Source: Beijerinckiaceae bacterium (GTDB lineage: Bacteria > Pseudomonadota > Alphaproteobacteria > Rhizobiales > Beijerinckiaceae). Taken from it: a stretch of 15,906 nucleotides of DNA. The translations under genes were made by a program, and so were the position numbers. The notes beneath the pieces were generated by a model. The model had not been told where the DNA came from. It worked only from the letters and a program-made list of their open reading frames with translations, and searched no databases. This document shows positions 8,336 to 14,891 of the stretch, one piece after another; the stretch's first letter is position 1, and every line of letters begins with the position of its first letter. The stretch is from the NCBI GenBank assembly GCA_027311205.1, contig DAICZI010000006.1, positions 1 to 15,906 of the forward strand, in the 5' to 3' direction.

Positions 8336-8339
8336 TCAA
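8318..8339. repeat. Perfect inverted repeat across the rluA-type stop codon
   Basis: Arms TTGATCACGA and TCGTGATCAA are perfect 10-base complements separated by two bases, so a transcript could fold a 9 bp stem with a 4-base loop. It covers the last codons and the TGA of the pseudouridine synthase. No U tract follows, so a simple rho-independent terminator is not indicated. It could be an mRNA-stabilising hairpin or an operator for the CHRD gene 68 bases downstream. Confidence 0.5.
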
Positions 8340-8363
8340 TGCTGTTCCTTGAAATGCCGCAAT

Positions 8364-8384
8364 ACTGCGTAAGCTACACGCAGT
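8364..8384. repeat. Inverted repeat in the region before the CHRD gene
   Basis: ACTGCGT and ACGCAGT are perfect 7-base arms around a 7-base spacer, ending 22 bases before the CHRD-protein ATG and 10 bases before its Shine-Dalgarno. It could be an operator or a 5' leader hairpin. TTGAAA at 8350-8355 just upstream could serve as a -35, with TAAGCT inside the repeat as a weak -10 at short spacing. Confidence 0.35.
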
Positions 8385-8406
8385 GCATCCAATGAGGAGA
8401 TTTTGC

Positions 8407-8841
8407 ATGAGAACCATTTATGTCGCTTTCACAGCCGCGCTTGCGGTTGCCGCACTCACCACCCTCGCCCCGGCTCAAGCGAAGGTCCTGAGATTCGAGG
8501 CCACCCTTTCGGGGAAAAATGCCGTTCCGCCAAATGACTCCAAGGGGATGGGCGACGTCAAGGTTCGCCTCAACACCAAAACCATGATGCTGCACTGGAA
8601 GGGCGATTATAGCGGCCTCACCGGCCCTGAAACCATGGCACATTTCCATGGCCCTGCCATGCCCGGCCATGCCGCCCAGCCCATGGTGCCTGCCATGGCC
8701 CCCGCCAGCCCCTTCAAAGGCAAAGCCAAAATCACCGCTGACGAAGCCAAAGTCCTGGAAGAAGGCCAGATGTATTATAATGTGCACACCGCCGCTCATA
8801 AGGCGGGCGAGATTGCAGGTTGGCTGATGCCCGCCAAATAA
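8407..8841 (+). CDS. Secreted CHRD-domain protein
   Basis: Small exported protein of 144 residues. The N-terminus is a typical Sec signal peptide (MRTIYVAFTAALAVAALTTL then APAQA), with likely cleavage after A25. The mature part is a single CHRD (chordin-type) domain: F-x-A-x-LSGKNAVPP near its start, a central MAHFHGPA motif, SPFKGKAKIT, and the C-terminal MYYNVHTAAHKAGEIAGWL block, all characteristic of bacterial CHRD proteins. The molecular function of bacterial CHRD domains is not established; a periplasmic or extracellular structural role is likely. The loop after HFHGPA is rich in Met, Pro and His. The ATG at 8407 is chosen over in-frame GTG 8383 and ATG 8392 because AGGAG lies at 8395-8399, seven bases before it. 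It appears to be a single-gene unit ending at a hairpin. Confidence 0.9.
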   Translation: MRTIYVAFTAALAVAALTTLAPAQAKVLRFEATLSGKNAVPPNDSKGMGDVKVRLNTKTMMLHWKGDYSGLTGPETMAHFHGPAMPGHAAQPMVPAMAPASPFKGKAKITADEAKVLEEGQMYYNVHTAAHKAGEIAGWLMPAK

Positions 8842-8861
8842 GGACTGGCAACAGTTCTTGA

Positions 8862-8922
8862 GCGCGCCGCATCAAAACCAGACGTTGCCGAGTCCGGCGG
8901 CGTGGGTTTTGGTGTGGCGCGC
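8862..8922. terminator. Long imperfect hairpin between convergent genes, likely bidirectional terminator
   Basis: GCGCGCC (8862-8868) pairs with GGCGCGC (8916-8922), and CAAAACC (8873-8879) with GGTTTTG (8905-8911), in register, with a 4-base internal loop between. A small GCCG/CGGC hairpin lies in the apical loop (8887-8898). It starts 20 bases after the CHRD stop and ends 6 bases before the glycosyltransferase stop. There is no long U tract on either strand, so termination by this structure alone is inferred from position and symmetry. Confidence 0.55.
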
Positions 8923-8928
8923 ATAAAG

Positions 8929-10011
8929 TCAGGTCTGCGCCATCACCTGGCGCAGCATGGTTTCGTAGGCGTTCAGAGCCGGTTCGAGCCCGAATTCACG
9001 TGCCCGGCCCCGTCGCGCATCGGCCTCAAGGGGTGAGGGCACAAAGTCTCGCAAAGCCTGCGCCAGAGCTTTTTCATCGCCGCAGGGAATGATCGTGCCA
9101 AACCGTCCTCCATCGAGGATTTCGCGTGGGCCATCGCAATCCGTGGCGATCACCGGCAGGCCGCACGCCAGCGCTTCCACCAAAACCAGCCCGAAAGATT
9201 CATTGGTGGAACTGAGCACAAAACAGGTTGCCCCTGCCATTTCAGCAGCGACTTCCTCGCTGTAGCCGGGCAATTCCACCCTGTCCGCGACGCCCAGCCT
9301 CCGAGCTTCGTTAACAAGTGCTCGCCGCTCGTCGCCGTCGCCCAGAATACGCAAGCGCGCGCCTGCGGGAGCACCCGCTGCAAAGGCCCGCACCAGACCC
9401 ATGAAATTCTTGGACGGCGTCAGCCGCCCGCAGGCCAGAAACAGCGGTGCATCGGCTGTCCGGGCTGGCATTTCCGCTACGGTTTTGGTTGGCAACAGCA
9501 CCGCCGGATTGTAAATCCGCAACGTACGGGCAACATCCGCGCCCCACTGGTCGCGCACATAGGCCAGCAGTCCGTCCGAGACACAGACGGTGCGTGCCGC
9601 AAACCGCGTCAGCCATGGCGTCAGCCGATAGGAAATCTGGCTTAGACGCTGCGGTTCACTGGCGGCATAGCCATGATAGCTGAGCACCGCCTGCTGACGA
9701 CACCCGACAAGCCAGCAACTCAGGGAAAGCTTCAGATTGCCAACACTGAGCGCCGAGAGGCTGATATCCGGCTTTTCACGCCGCAACAACCGTGCCAGGC
9801 CCAAAACTGTCCGCACATGCCCGCCGGTCAAGACGTGATATCTGACTGATTCGTGGAGCGTGCCGCGGTTTTCCGCCCTATCGCGATCAACCACGAACAA
9901 CACATCATGCCCGCGCTCCGCAAAGCCCGAAGCCAGCAAAGCCCACACCCGCTCCGCGCCGCCACCGGCCAGCGCATGCGTATAAAACAATAAACGTAAA
10001 GGCTGTTTCAT
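8929..10011 (-). CDS. Glycosyltransferase family 4 protein
   Basis: GT-B fold retaining glycosyltransferase of 360 residues that transfers a sugar from an activated donor to an acceptor, probably at the cytoplasmic face during surface polysaccharide or glycolipid synthesis. The N-terminal domain has LFYTHALAGGGAERV (8-22), the glycine-rich acceptor loop of this family. The C-terminal domain has CGRLTPSKNF (194-203, with the donor-phosphate K201), RILGDGDER (221-229) and the E-x7-E motif ESFGLVLVE (271-279), followed by GLPVIATDCDGPREIL. No transmembrane segment is evident. The donor and acceptor sugars cannot be read from sequence. It diverges from the propeller-protein gene across a 96-base gap that contains a perfect palindrome just upstream of this ATG. 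No strong Shine-Dalgarno is visible. Confidence 0.93.
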   Translation of the reverse strand: MKQPLRLLFYTHALAGGGAERVWALLASGFAERGHDVLFVVDRDRAENRGTLHESVRYHVLTGGHVRTVLGLARLLRREKPDISLSALSVGNLKLSLSCWLVGCRQQAVLSYHGYAASEPQRLSQISYRLTPWLTRFAARTVCVSDGLLAYVRDQWGADVARTLRIYNPAVLLPTKTVAEMPARTADAPLFLACGRLTPSKNFMGLVRAFAAGAPAGARLRILGDGDERRALVNEARRLGVADRVELPGYSEEVAAEMAGATCFVLSSTNESFGLVLVEALACGLPVIATDCDGPREILDGGRFGTIIPCGDEKALAQALRDFVPSPLEADARRGRAREFGLEPALNAYETMLRQVMAQT

Positions 10012-10013
10012 GA

Positions 10014-10025
10014 ATTTTGCAAAAT
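10014..10025. promoter_or_regulatory. 12-base palindrome in the divergent glycan-gene gap, candidate operator
   Basis: ATTTTGCAAAAT is a perfect palindrome that begins 3 bases upstream of the glycosyltransferase ATG, in an AT-rich patch unlike the surrounding GC-rich DNA. Its position in a divergent intergenic region suits an autoregulatory or shared operator. No convincing promoter boxes were found in 10012-10107 on either strand. The role is inferred from position. Confidence 0.35.
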
Positions 10026-10107
10026 CTCGAACATCGCATCAGGCTTTTACCATTACCTGTCATGGTTCCGTGCATAAACACGCAACAAAGTGAACAAGGC
10101 TCGCGCC

Positions 10108-11556
10108 ATGCGGATCACCATAGCCACCGATGCCGGGCGTGCCCGCGTCTGGCATCATAGTCTTGCCGAGGCACTGGCGGCATGTGGCCATGAGATCAGC
10201 TTTGCTGAAGTGCCTGTCGCAGATCAACAGCTTGCCAGGGTTTTGCGTCACCTTGACCTGTTGTTGCGGGCCGAGACGCGGCTCTATCGCGTACCCGGCG
10301 ACCACGCCTTCGCCCGGTTTACGCCTTCACTTGCAGCCGCCGCGCCACCCGATCTCACCCTCGATCTTTCCAGTGCGGGCACCACCACCAGTCCCGGCAT
10401 TTTCCCGTTGTTCAATGGCGAACGCGGCGAGCGTGGGCAGTTTGCGACGCTGGTCAATCGTCAATCCCCCGATCTTGCCATCCACACATCAGACGGGGGC
10501 GACCTCGACCTTTCCGGCCTTCCGGCCATCGAAAACCGTCAGATTGCCAGCTTTGGCCTCGCGCATCTGGCGATGGCCACCGTTGCCCTTCTGCTCAAGG
10601 CGGTGGCGCAGCGCGGCCCGCATGGCAACGCCAAAACAGCAGCCCTGGCGCACGCACCAGCCTCCGCCGTCAAGCCGCTGTTTTTTGGTGCCTCGATGCT
10701 TGGTACGAAAATCCTCCATAATCTGGGCAAAGTAGGTCGCCGAACGCCCGCCTGGCACGTCGCATGGCGGCGCACTCATGACGATGCCATACAGAATACA
10801 GGGCAGTGGCCGCAGGGTCATTTCACGCCCTTGCCTGATGATGGCTTGCGCTATTTCGCCGATCCGTTCGTGTTTGTGCAGGACGGCGTCCATCATGTGT
10901 TTTGCGAAGAATTCCCCTACGACACCGGCATCGGCGTCATCAGCCATTTCACCCTTGATCGGCACAGCCGCGCCAGCCCGGTGCGCCGGGTGCTGGAGCA
11001 GCCCTATCACCTCTCCTATCCGCAAGTTTTCGCTTATGAAGGCGCGATTTACATGCTTCCGGAAACCAGCGCGAACCGCGACCTTCAACTCTACCGTGCC
11101 CGTAATTTTCCTGATGACTGGGTGTTGGAGAAGGTCTTGATCGAAGACATTGATCTTGCGGACGCTACTTTCATCACGCATGGCGGACGTTGCTGGATTT
11201 TTGCAACGCCGAGGCTGCGGCATGGCTCAAGCTGGGATCAACTGGCGTTGTTTCATGCCCCCCATCCTCTGGGACCGTGGACGGCGCACCCGGAAAATCC
11301 GGTCATTCTCGACGCTGGCCGCGCCCGACCGGGCGGCCAGATGTGGGTCAAGGATGGCAGGATTCATCGCGTCGCGCAGGATTGTTCCGGTTCCTATGGC
11401 GGCAGCCTGCGGCTGCTGCGGGTGGATGAGATCGACGCCACAGGCTTCCGCCAAAGCGAAATCGCCCGGATCGTCCCACCGCCAACGGCAACATGGCGCG
11501 GCTTGCATACGCTCAACTGCGCCGGTGACTTTGAGGTGATCGATTATTTCGCGTGA
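10108..11556 (+). CDS. Two-domain protein: formyltransferase-like N-terminal half and GINT1-like beta-propeller C-terminal half
   Basis: 482 residues, with no signal peptide or clear membrane segment. The N-terminal half (about 1-170) begins like an alpha/beta nucleotide-binding fold (MRITIATDAGRARVW) and contains PGIFPLFNGERGERGQFATLV near 96-117, which resembles the conserved loop of formyltransferase-fold enzymes but lacks a clear N-H-D catalytic set. The C-terminal half (about 215-482) resembles the GH43-like five-bladed propeller found at the N-terminus of plant GINT1 (glucosamine inositolphosphorylceramide transferase): ADPFVF (250-255), HVFCEEFPYDTGIGVIS (263-279), YPQVF, MLPETSANRDLQLYRA, GGRCWIFATP, PGGQMW. 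Bacterial relatives often sit among polysaccharide genes, consistent with the divergent GT4 neighbour. The exact reaction is unknown. The ATG at 10108 has AAGG eight bases before it; in-frame GTG at 10090 is less likely. The stop is 6 bases from that of deoA, tail to tail. Confidence 0.8.
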   Translation: MRITIATDAGRARVWHHSLAEALAACGHEISFAEVPVADQQLARVLRHLDLLLRAETRLYRVPGDHAFARFTPSLAAAAPPDLTLDLSSAGTTTSPGIFPLFNGERGERGQFATLVNRQSPDLAIHTSDGGDLDLSGLPAIENRQIASFGLAHLAMATVALLLKAVAQRGPHGNAKTAALAHAPASAVKPLFFGASMLGTKILHNLGKVGRRTPAWHVAWRRTHDDAIQNTGQWPQGHFTPLPDDGLRYFADPFVFVQDGVHHVFCEEFPYDTGIGVISHFTLDRHSRASPVRRVLEQPYHLSYPQVFAYEGAIYMLPETSANRDLQLYRARNFPDDWVLEKVLIEDIDLADATFITHGGRCWIFATPRLRHGSSWDQLALFHAPHPLGPWTAHPENPVILDAGRARPGGQMWVKDGRIHRVAQDCSGSYGGSLRLLRVDEIDATGFRQSEIARIVPPPTATWRGLHTLNCAGDFEVIDYFA

Positions 11557-11562
11557 AAATCG

Positions 11563-12879
11563 TCAACCGCGTGAGGCGATAATCATGGGTTGCGCGATGG
11601 GAGGTTTGTCGGCAAGCGTGTAGGCTTGCGACACGCTGGCTACGGCGATCCTGGCCGAGGCCGCATCGCGGGCATGCACCAGCGCCAGGGGCTCACCACG
11701 CGCCACCCATTGGCCGGGTTCTTTGAGCGTGCCAAGGCCGACGGCAGGATCTATCGTATCGTTGGCGCGGTGACGCCCACCGCCAAGTTCAACCACAACC
11801 AGCCCCAGCGACCGTGTCGCAATGGCGCTGACATAGCCCGCATGCGGCGCTGGAACCGGCACTACCACCGGCGCAACGGGCAGGTAACGATCCGGCCGCT
11901 CAACAAAATCAGCAGGCCCGCCCAAAGCCGCGACCATCCGCGAAAAGCGCTCCGCACCTGCACCCGAACGCAGTGCGGCCTCAAGCTTGCCCTGGGCCGC
12001 CGCATCGCTGGCCGCCAGCCCGCCGAGGCGCAGCATGCGCGCACCCAGCGCCATGACCACTTGGCTTAAGCGCGCATCCTCCCGCTCGCCCTTGAGCCAG
12101 GCCACTGCATGGCTCACTTCAAGGGCATTGCCCGCCACCGGTGCCAGAGGCGCATCCATACGGGTGATCAAGGCGGCGGCGGGCAGGCCGCTGGCCCCGG
12201 CGACATCGACAATCGAGGCGGCCAGCGCCTCGGCGCGCTCCAGCGTCGGCATAAACGCGCCATTGCCGCTTTTGACGTCCATCACCAGGCCCTGCAAACC
12301 GGCCGCGAGCTTTTTCGACAGGATCGATGCGGTGATCAGCGGGATTGATTCGACCGTCGCGGTGACATCGCGGATGGCATAAAGCCGCTGATCCGCCGGG
12401 GCGAGCCGCGCCGTCTGGCCAATGATCGCCGCGCCCGCCTCGCGTACGGTGCGCCGAAACAAAGCAGCATCGGGGCGGGTATTATAACCGGGGATGGAGT
12501 CCAGCTTGTCGAGCGTGCCGCCAGTATGGCCAAGACCACGGCCCGAAATCATCGGTACAAAACCACCGCAGGCCGCGACCATAGGCGCGAGCATCAGGCT
12601 GACATCATCGCCAACCCTGCCGGTCGAGTGTTTGTCGAGCACCGGGCCGGGCCGATCGAGGCCGGACCAGTCCAGCACCTCGCCCGAATGGGTCATGGCG
12701 CGGGTGAGCGCCACCACTTCATCGCGCTCCAGCCCGCGAAAAAACACCGCCATCGCAAAGGCCGCAGCCTGGCCCTCGCTCAGCGAACCATCGGTCAGCG
12801 CCGTAATCAGCGCCGTAATGTCATCGGCGGCCAGCACCAGGCCATCGCGTTTGGCGCGGATGATTTCCTGTGCAAGCAT
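11563..12879 (-). CDS. deoA: Thymidine phosphorylase
   Basis: Pyrimidine nucleoside phosphorylase of 438 residues, matching the approximately 440 of E. coli DeoA. It converts thymidine and deoxyuridine with phosphate to the free base and deoxyribose 1-phosphate. Signatures: LDKHSTGRVGDDVSL (81-95, phosphate site with H84), the family signature at 112-131 (SGRGLGHTGGTLDKLDSIPG), and pyrimidine-site residues R170, S185 and K189, each one less than E. coli R171, S186 and K190. The frame is open to 13173, but the extra 98 residues overlap deoC out of frame and look non-coding. The ATG at 12879 lies one base after the deoC stop, with AAGGG seven bases before it. It is the last gene of the salvage operon and faces the propeller gene with only 6 bases between stops and no terminator visible. 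Confidence 0.97.
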   Translation of the reverse strand: MLAQEIIRAKRDGLVLAADDITALITALTDGSLSEGQAAAFAMAVFFRGLERDEVVALTRAMTHSGEVLDWSGLDRPGPVLDKHSTGRVGDDVSLMLAPMVAACGGFVPMISGRGLGHTGGTLDKLDSIPGYNTRPDAALFRRTVREAGAAIIGQTARLAPADQRLYAIRDVTATVESIPLITASILSKKLAAGLQGLVMDVKSGNGAFMPTLERAEALAASIVDVAGASGLPAAALITRMDAPLAPVAGNALEVSHAVAWLKGEREDARLSQVVMALGARMLRLGGLAASDAAAQGKLEAALRSGAGAERFSRMVAALGGPADFVERPDRYLPVAPVVVPVPAPHAGYVSAIATRSLGLVVVELGGGRHRANDTIDPAVGLGTLKEPGQWVARGEPLALVHARDAASARIAVASVSQAYTLADKPPIAQPMIIASRG

Positions 12880-12880
12880 A

Positions 12881-13639
12881 TCAATACCCTTCGCCGTTGG
12901 CCGCAACAGTGCCCGCAATCTCGGCCAGAAGCACATCAAGCAGGCTGCTGGCCCCGAGCCGGACATGGGCGGCGCTGGTCCAGCCGCGCCCCAAAATCTG
13001 GTCAGCCAAATCAATGTAAGTTTGCGCCTGCTCAAGCGTTCGCAACCCGCCCGCAGCCTTGAAACCAACGCGCGCGCCCCGTTCACGAATCGCTTCCAGC
13101 ATGATTCGGGCGGCTTCAGGCGTCGCGGAAATGGCGGTTTTGCCCGTCGAGGTCTTGATGAAATCAGCACCATTGTCGATGGCGAGCAGCGCGGCGGTTT
13201 TGATCAGCGCCGGTTCGCCAAGCTCGCCGGTTTCGAGAATGACCTTCAGCAGTCCGGCCCCGACGCGTTGTCTGGTCGCAGCAACCATCGCCGCAGCCAA
13301 AGCGCTGTTGCCTGCCTTCAGCGCTTTCCACGGCAATACAAGGTCAATTTCATCGGCACCTTTCGCCAGCGCCATGGTTGTTGCAGCGAGAACTTCCGGC
13401 AAGTCGGCATCGCCAGATGGAAAATTGATCACCGTTGCCACGGCCACCGGTGTCGCCGCCAGGGCGTCCTTGGCGATCTCCACAAACTGCGGCCAGATAC
13501 AGACCGCTGCCACCGGCCCCGCGGGGGTTAGCGAGCGCGCACAAAGCGCCTGCACCGCTGCATCCGTCGAGGTTTCGGCCAGATCGGTCAGATCAAGCAG
13601 CGCCAGCGTCCGTCTGGCTGCGTCCTGGCGGACGCTCAT
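12881..13639 (-). CDS. deoC: Deoxyribose-phosphate aldolase
   Basis: Class I aldolase of 252 residues, a TIM barrel that cleaves 2-deoxyribose 5-phosphate into glyceraldehyde 3-phosphate and acetaldehyde. The catalytic set is complete: D99 in DEIDLVLPW, the Schiff-base lysine K162 in DFIKTSTGK, and K194 in GFKAAGGLRT, matching E. coli D102, K167 and K201. Its ATG shares one base with the PNP stop (TAATG), and deoA starts one base after its stop, so translation is probably coupled along the operon. It uses the product of deoxyribonucleoside phosphorolysis after isomerisation by a phosphopentomutase that is not in this window. Confidence 0.97.
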   Translation of the reverse strand: MSVRQDAARRTLALLDLTDLAETSTDAAVQALCARSLTPAGPVAAVCIWPQFVEIAKDALAATPVAVATVINFPSGDADLPEVLAATTMALAKGADEIDLVLPWKALKAGNSALAAAMVAATRQRVGAGLLKVILETGELGEPALIKTAALLAIDNGADFIKTSTGKTAISATPEAARIMLEAIRERGARVGFKAAGGLRTLEQAQTYIDLADQILGRGWTSAAHVRLGASSLLDVLLAEIAGTVAANGEGY

Positions 13640-14484
13640 TACGTCGGCCTCGTCGGGGCGCCCCAGGCGTCTTCCCTGGTGCGCAAAAATGCCCGCACCA
13701 ACCGCTTCAGGCCCACCGAGCCTTTCAGCGCCATGTCCTTGGTGTCACCATGGGTAGGGTGCCCACCCATGACGCCTGTGGCGAAATTAGTGATCATTGA
13801 CAAAGCCGCAACGCGCAAGCCCAGCCGCCGCGCAATAATCACCTCGGGCACGGTGGACATGCCGACGACATCAGCCCCCAGTGTGCGCGCCATGCGGATT
13901 TCGGCAGCCGTCTCGAACGATGGCCCGCTGAACCACATATACACTGCCTCGCTCAAAGCCGTGCCGGTTGCGGCTCCCGCGTGTTTGAACCGACGAATCA
14001 GGCGCGGATCATAAGCATCGACCAGCGAGACAAAGCCGTGATCACCGCCGGTGCCGAGCAGCGGGTTCTGGCCATTGAAATTGATGTGGTCAGTGATCAG
14101 CGCCAGCGTGCCGGGCGCAATATCAGCGCGGCAGGAGCCCGCCGAATTGGTCAGCACCACGCATTGCGCGCCGAGCTTTTGCAAGGTTTCAAGCGGCGTG
14201 AACATCGTCGCCGGATCGCCGCTTTCATAGTAAGGCGAGCGGCCCTGCAGATAGGCGACGCGGGTGCCTTCCTGCGTGCCGATCACCATGCGCCCGGCAT
14301 GGCCGGAAATGGTTCCGGCAGGAAAGCCTGGAAGATCGGCATAGGGGATGATCAGCGCATCGTCCAGTGCTTCGGCCAGACTCCCCAACCCGGTGCCGAG
14401 CACCATGGCAATATCAATTTCGCCCGTCAGGCCGCGGTCACGGATGATCTCGACGCAGGATTCGGCTTGGTTGATCGAGATCAT
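13639..14484 (-). CDS. Purine nucleoside phosphorylase, trimeric (class I) family
   Basis: 281-residue trimeric-type PNP, which would split purine (deoxy)nucleosides with phosphate into base and (deoxy)ribose 1-phosphate. Family features: LGTGLGSL (29-36), SGHAG with H62, LTNSAGS (111-117), the long GPSFETAAEIRMARTLGADVVGMS stretch (187-210) and ITNFATG with N233, which suggests preference for 6-oxopurines. One key difference stands out: the phosphate loop reads GRSPYYE (81-87), where GR-x-H-x-YE is expected, so proline 84 stands where the phosphate-binding histidine (His86 in human PNP) should be. The codon is CCT, one base from CAT. T31 stands at the position of human Ser33. The ATG overlaps the cdd stop by four bases. 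Activity is likely but its efficiency or substrate may be altered. Confidence 0.93.
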   Translation of the reverse strand: MISINQAESCVEIIRDRGLTGEIDIAMVLGTGLGSLAEALDDALIIPYADLPGFPAGTISGHAGRMVIGTQEGTRVAYLQGRSPYYESGDPATMFTPLETLQKLGAQCVVLTNSAGSCRADIAPGTLALITDHINFNGQNPLLGTGGDHGFVSLVDAYDPRLIRRFKHAGAATGTALSEAVYMWFSGPSFETAAEIRMARTLGADVVGMSTVPEVIIARRLGLRVAALSMITNFATGVMGGHPTHGDTKDMALKGSVGLKRLVRAFLRTREDAWGAPTRPT

Positions 14485-14891
14485 GGCCCGCGATGCTCCC
14501 TGGTCAGATTATCTGGCCCAAATGAATCTGGAAGCAGTTCATCCAGCGTGAATGTCTTTAGGTGGGTCCGATCATCGACGCCATAGACGAGCGTCGTTGC
14601 ATCGCCAAATTCCCTGATGCGCTGACGGCAGGCGCCGCACGGGGTGACCAGGCTGTCGCCCGCCACCGCAAGGGCGCGAATGTGACGACCGCCGCCAGCG
14701 ATCATCGCGGCAATGGCCCCGGCCTCGGCGCAGGTGCCGACCGGATAGGCGGCATTCTCGACATTGCAGCCGCTATGCAGCCTGGCGTTTTCGTCCAGGA
14801 CAGCCGCCCCCACGCTAAAGTGAGAATAGGGGGCGTAAGCTTGTCGGCGTACGGACCGCGCGGCGCTGAACAGGGCCTCCAAATCGCTCAT
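14481..14891 (-). CDS. cdd: Cytidine deaminase
   Basis: Tetrameric-type cytidine deaminase of 136 residues, which hydrolyses cytidine and deoxycytidine to uridine and deoxyuridine and so supplies substrate for deoA. The substrate motif NVEN is at 43-46 (N43, E45), and the zinc site is C54, C85 and C88 with catalytic E56 in the TCAE and PCGACR motifs. The residue after the catalytic Glu is A57; B. subtilis-type enzymes have arginine there (CAER), which interacts with the zinc thiolates. The frame is open to 15110, but the start at 14891 has AAGGAG (14897-14902) five bases before it and gives the normal length. The ATG overlaps the permease stop (ATGA), and its own stop overlaps the PNP start. 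Confidence 0.96.
   Translation of the reverse strand: MSDLEALFSAARSVRRQAYAPYSHFSVGAAVLDENARLHSGCNVENAAYPVGTCAEAGAIAAMIAGGGRHIRALAVAGDSLVTPCGACRQRIREFGDATTLVYGVDDRTHLKTFTLDELLPDSFGPDNLTREHRGP

Noticed and set aside
8318..8339. FNR/FixK-type site, since the repeat contains TTGAT and ATCAA half-sites
   Set aside because: The half-sites are 12 bases apart rather than the 4 of an FNR box, so the match does not fit.
10489..11223. Minus-strand open frame of 244 codons over the propeller gene
   Set aside because: Antisense to the propeller domain with its repeated blade motifs; no homology visible.
12880..13173. N-terminal extension of deoA by 98 residues
   Set aside because: It overlaps deoC in another frame; the start at 12879 has a Shine-Dalgarno and gives the family length.
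12494..13531. Plus-strand open frame of 345 codons over deoA/deoC
   Set aside because: Antisense to two clear enzymes with complete active sites; no recognisable motif in the translation.
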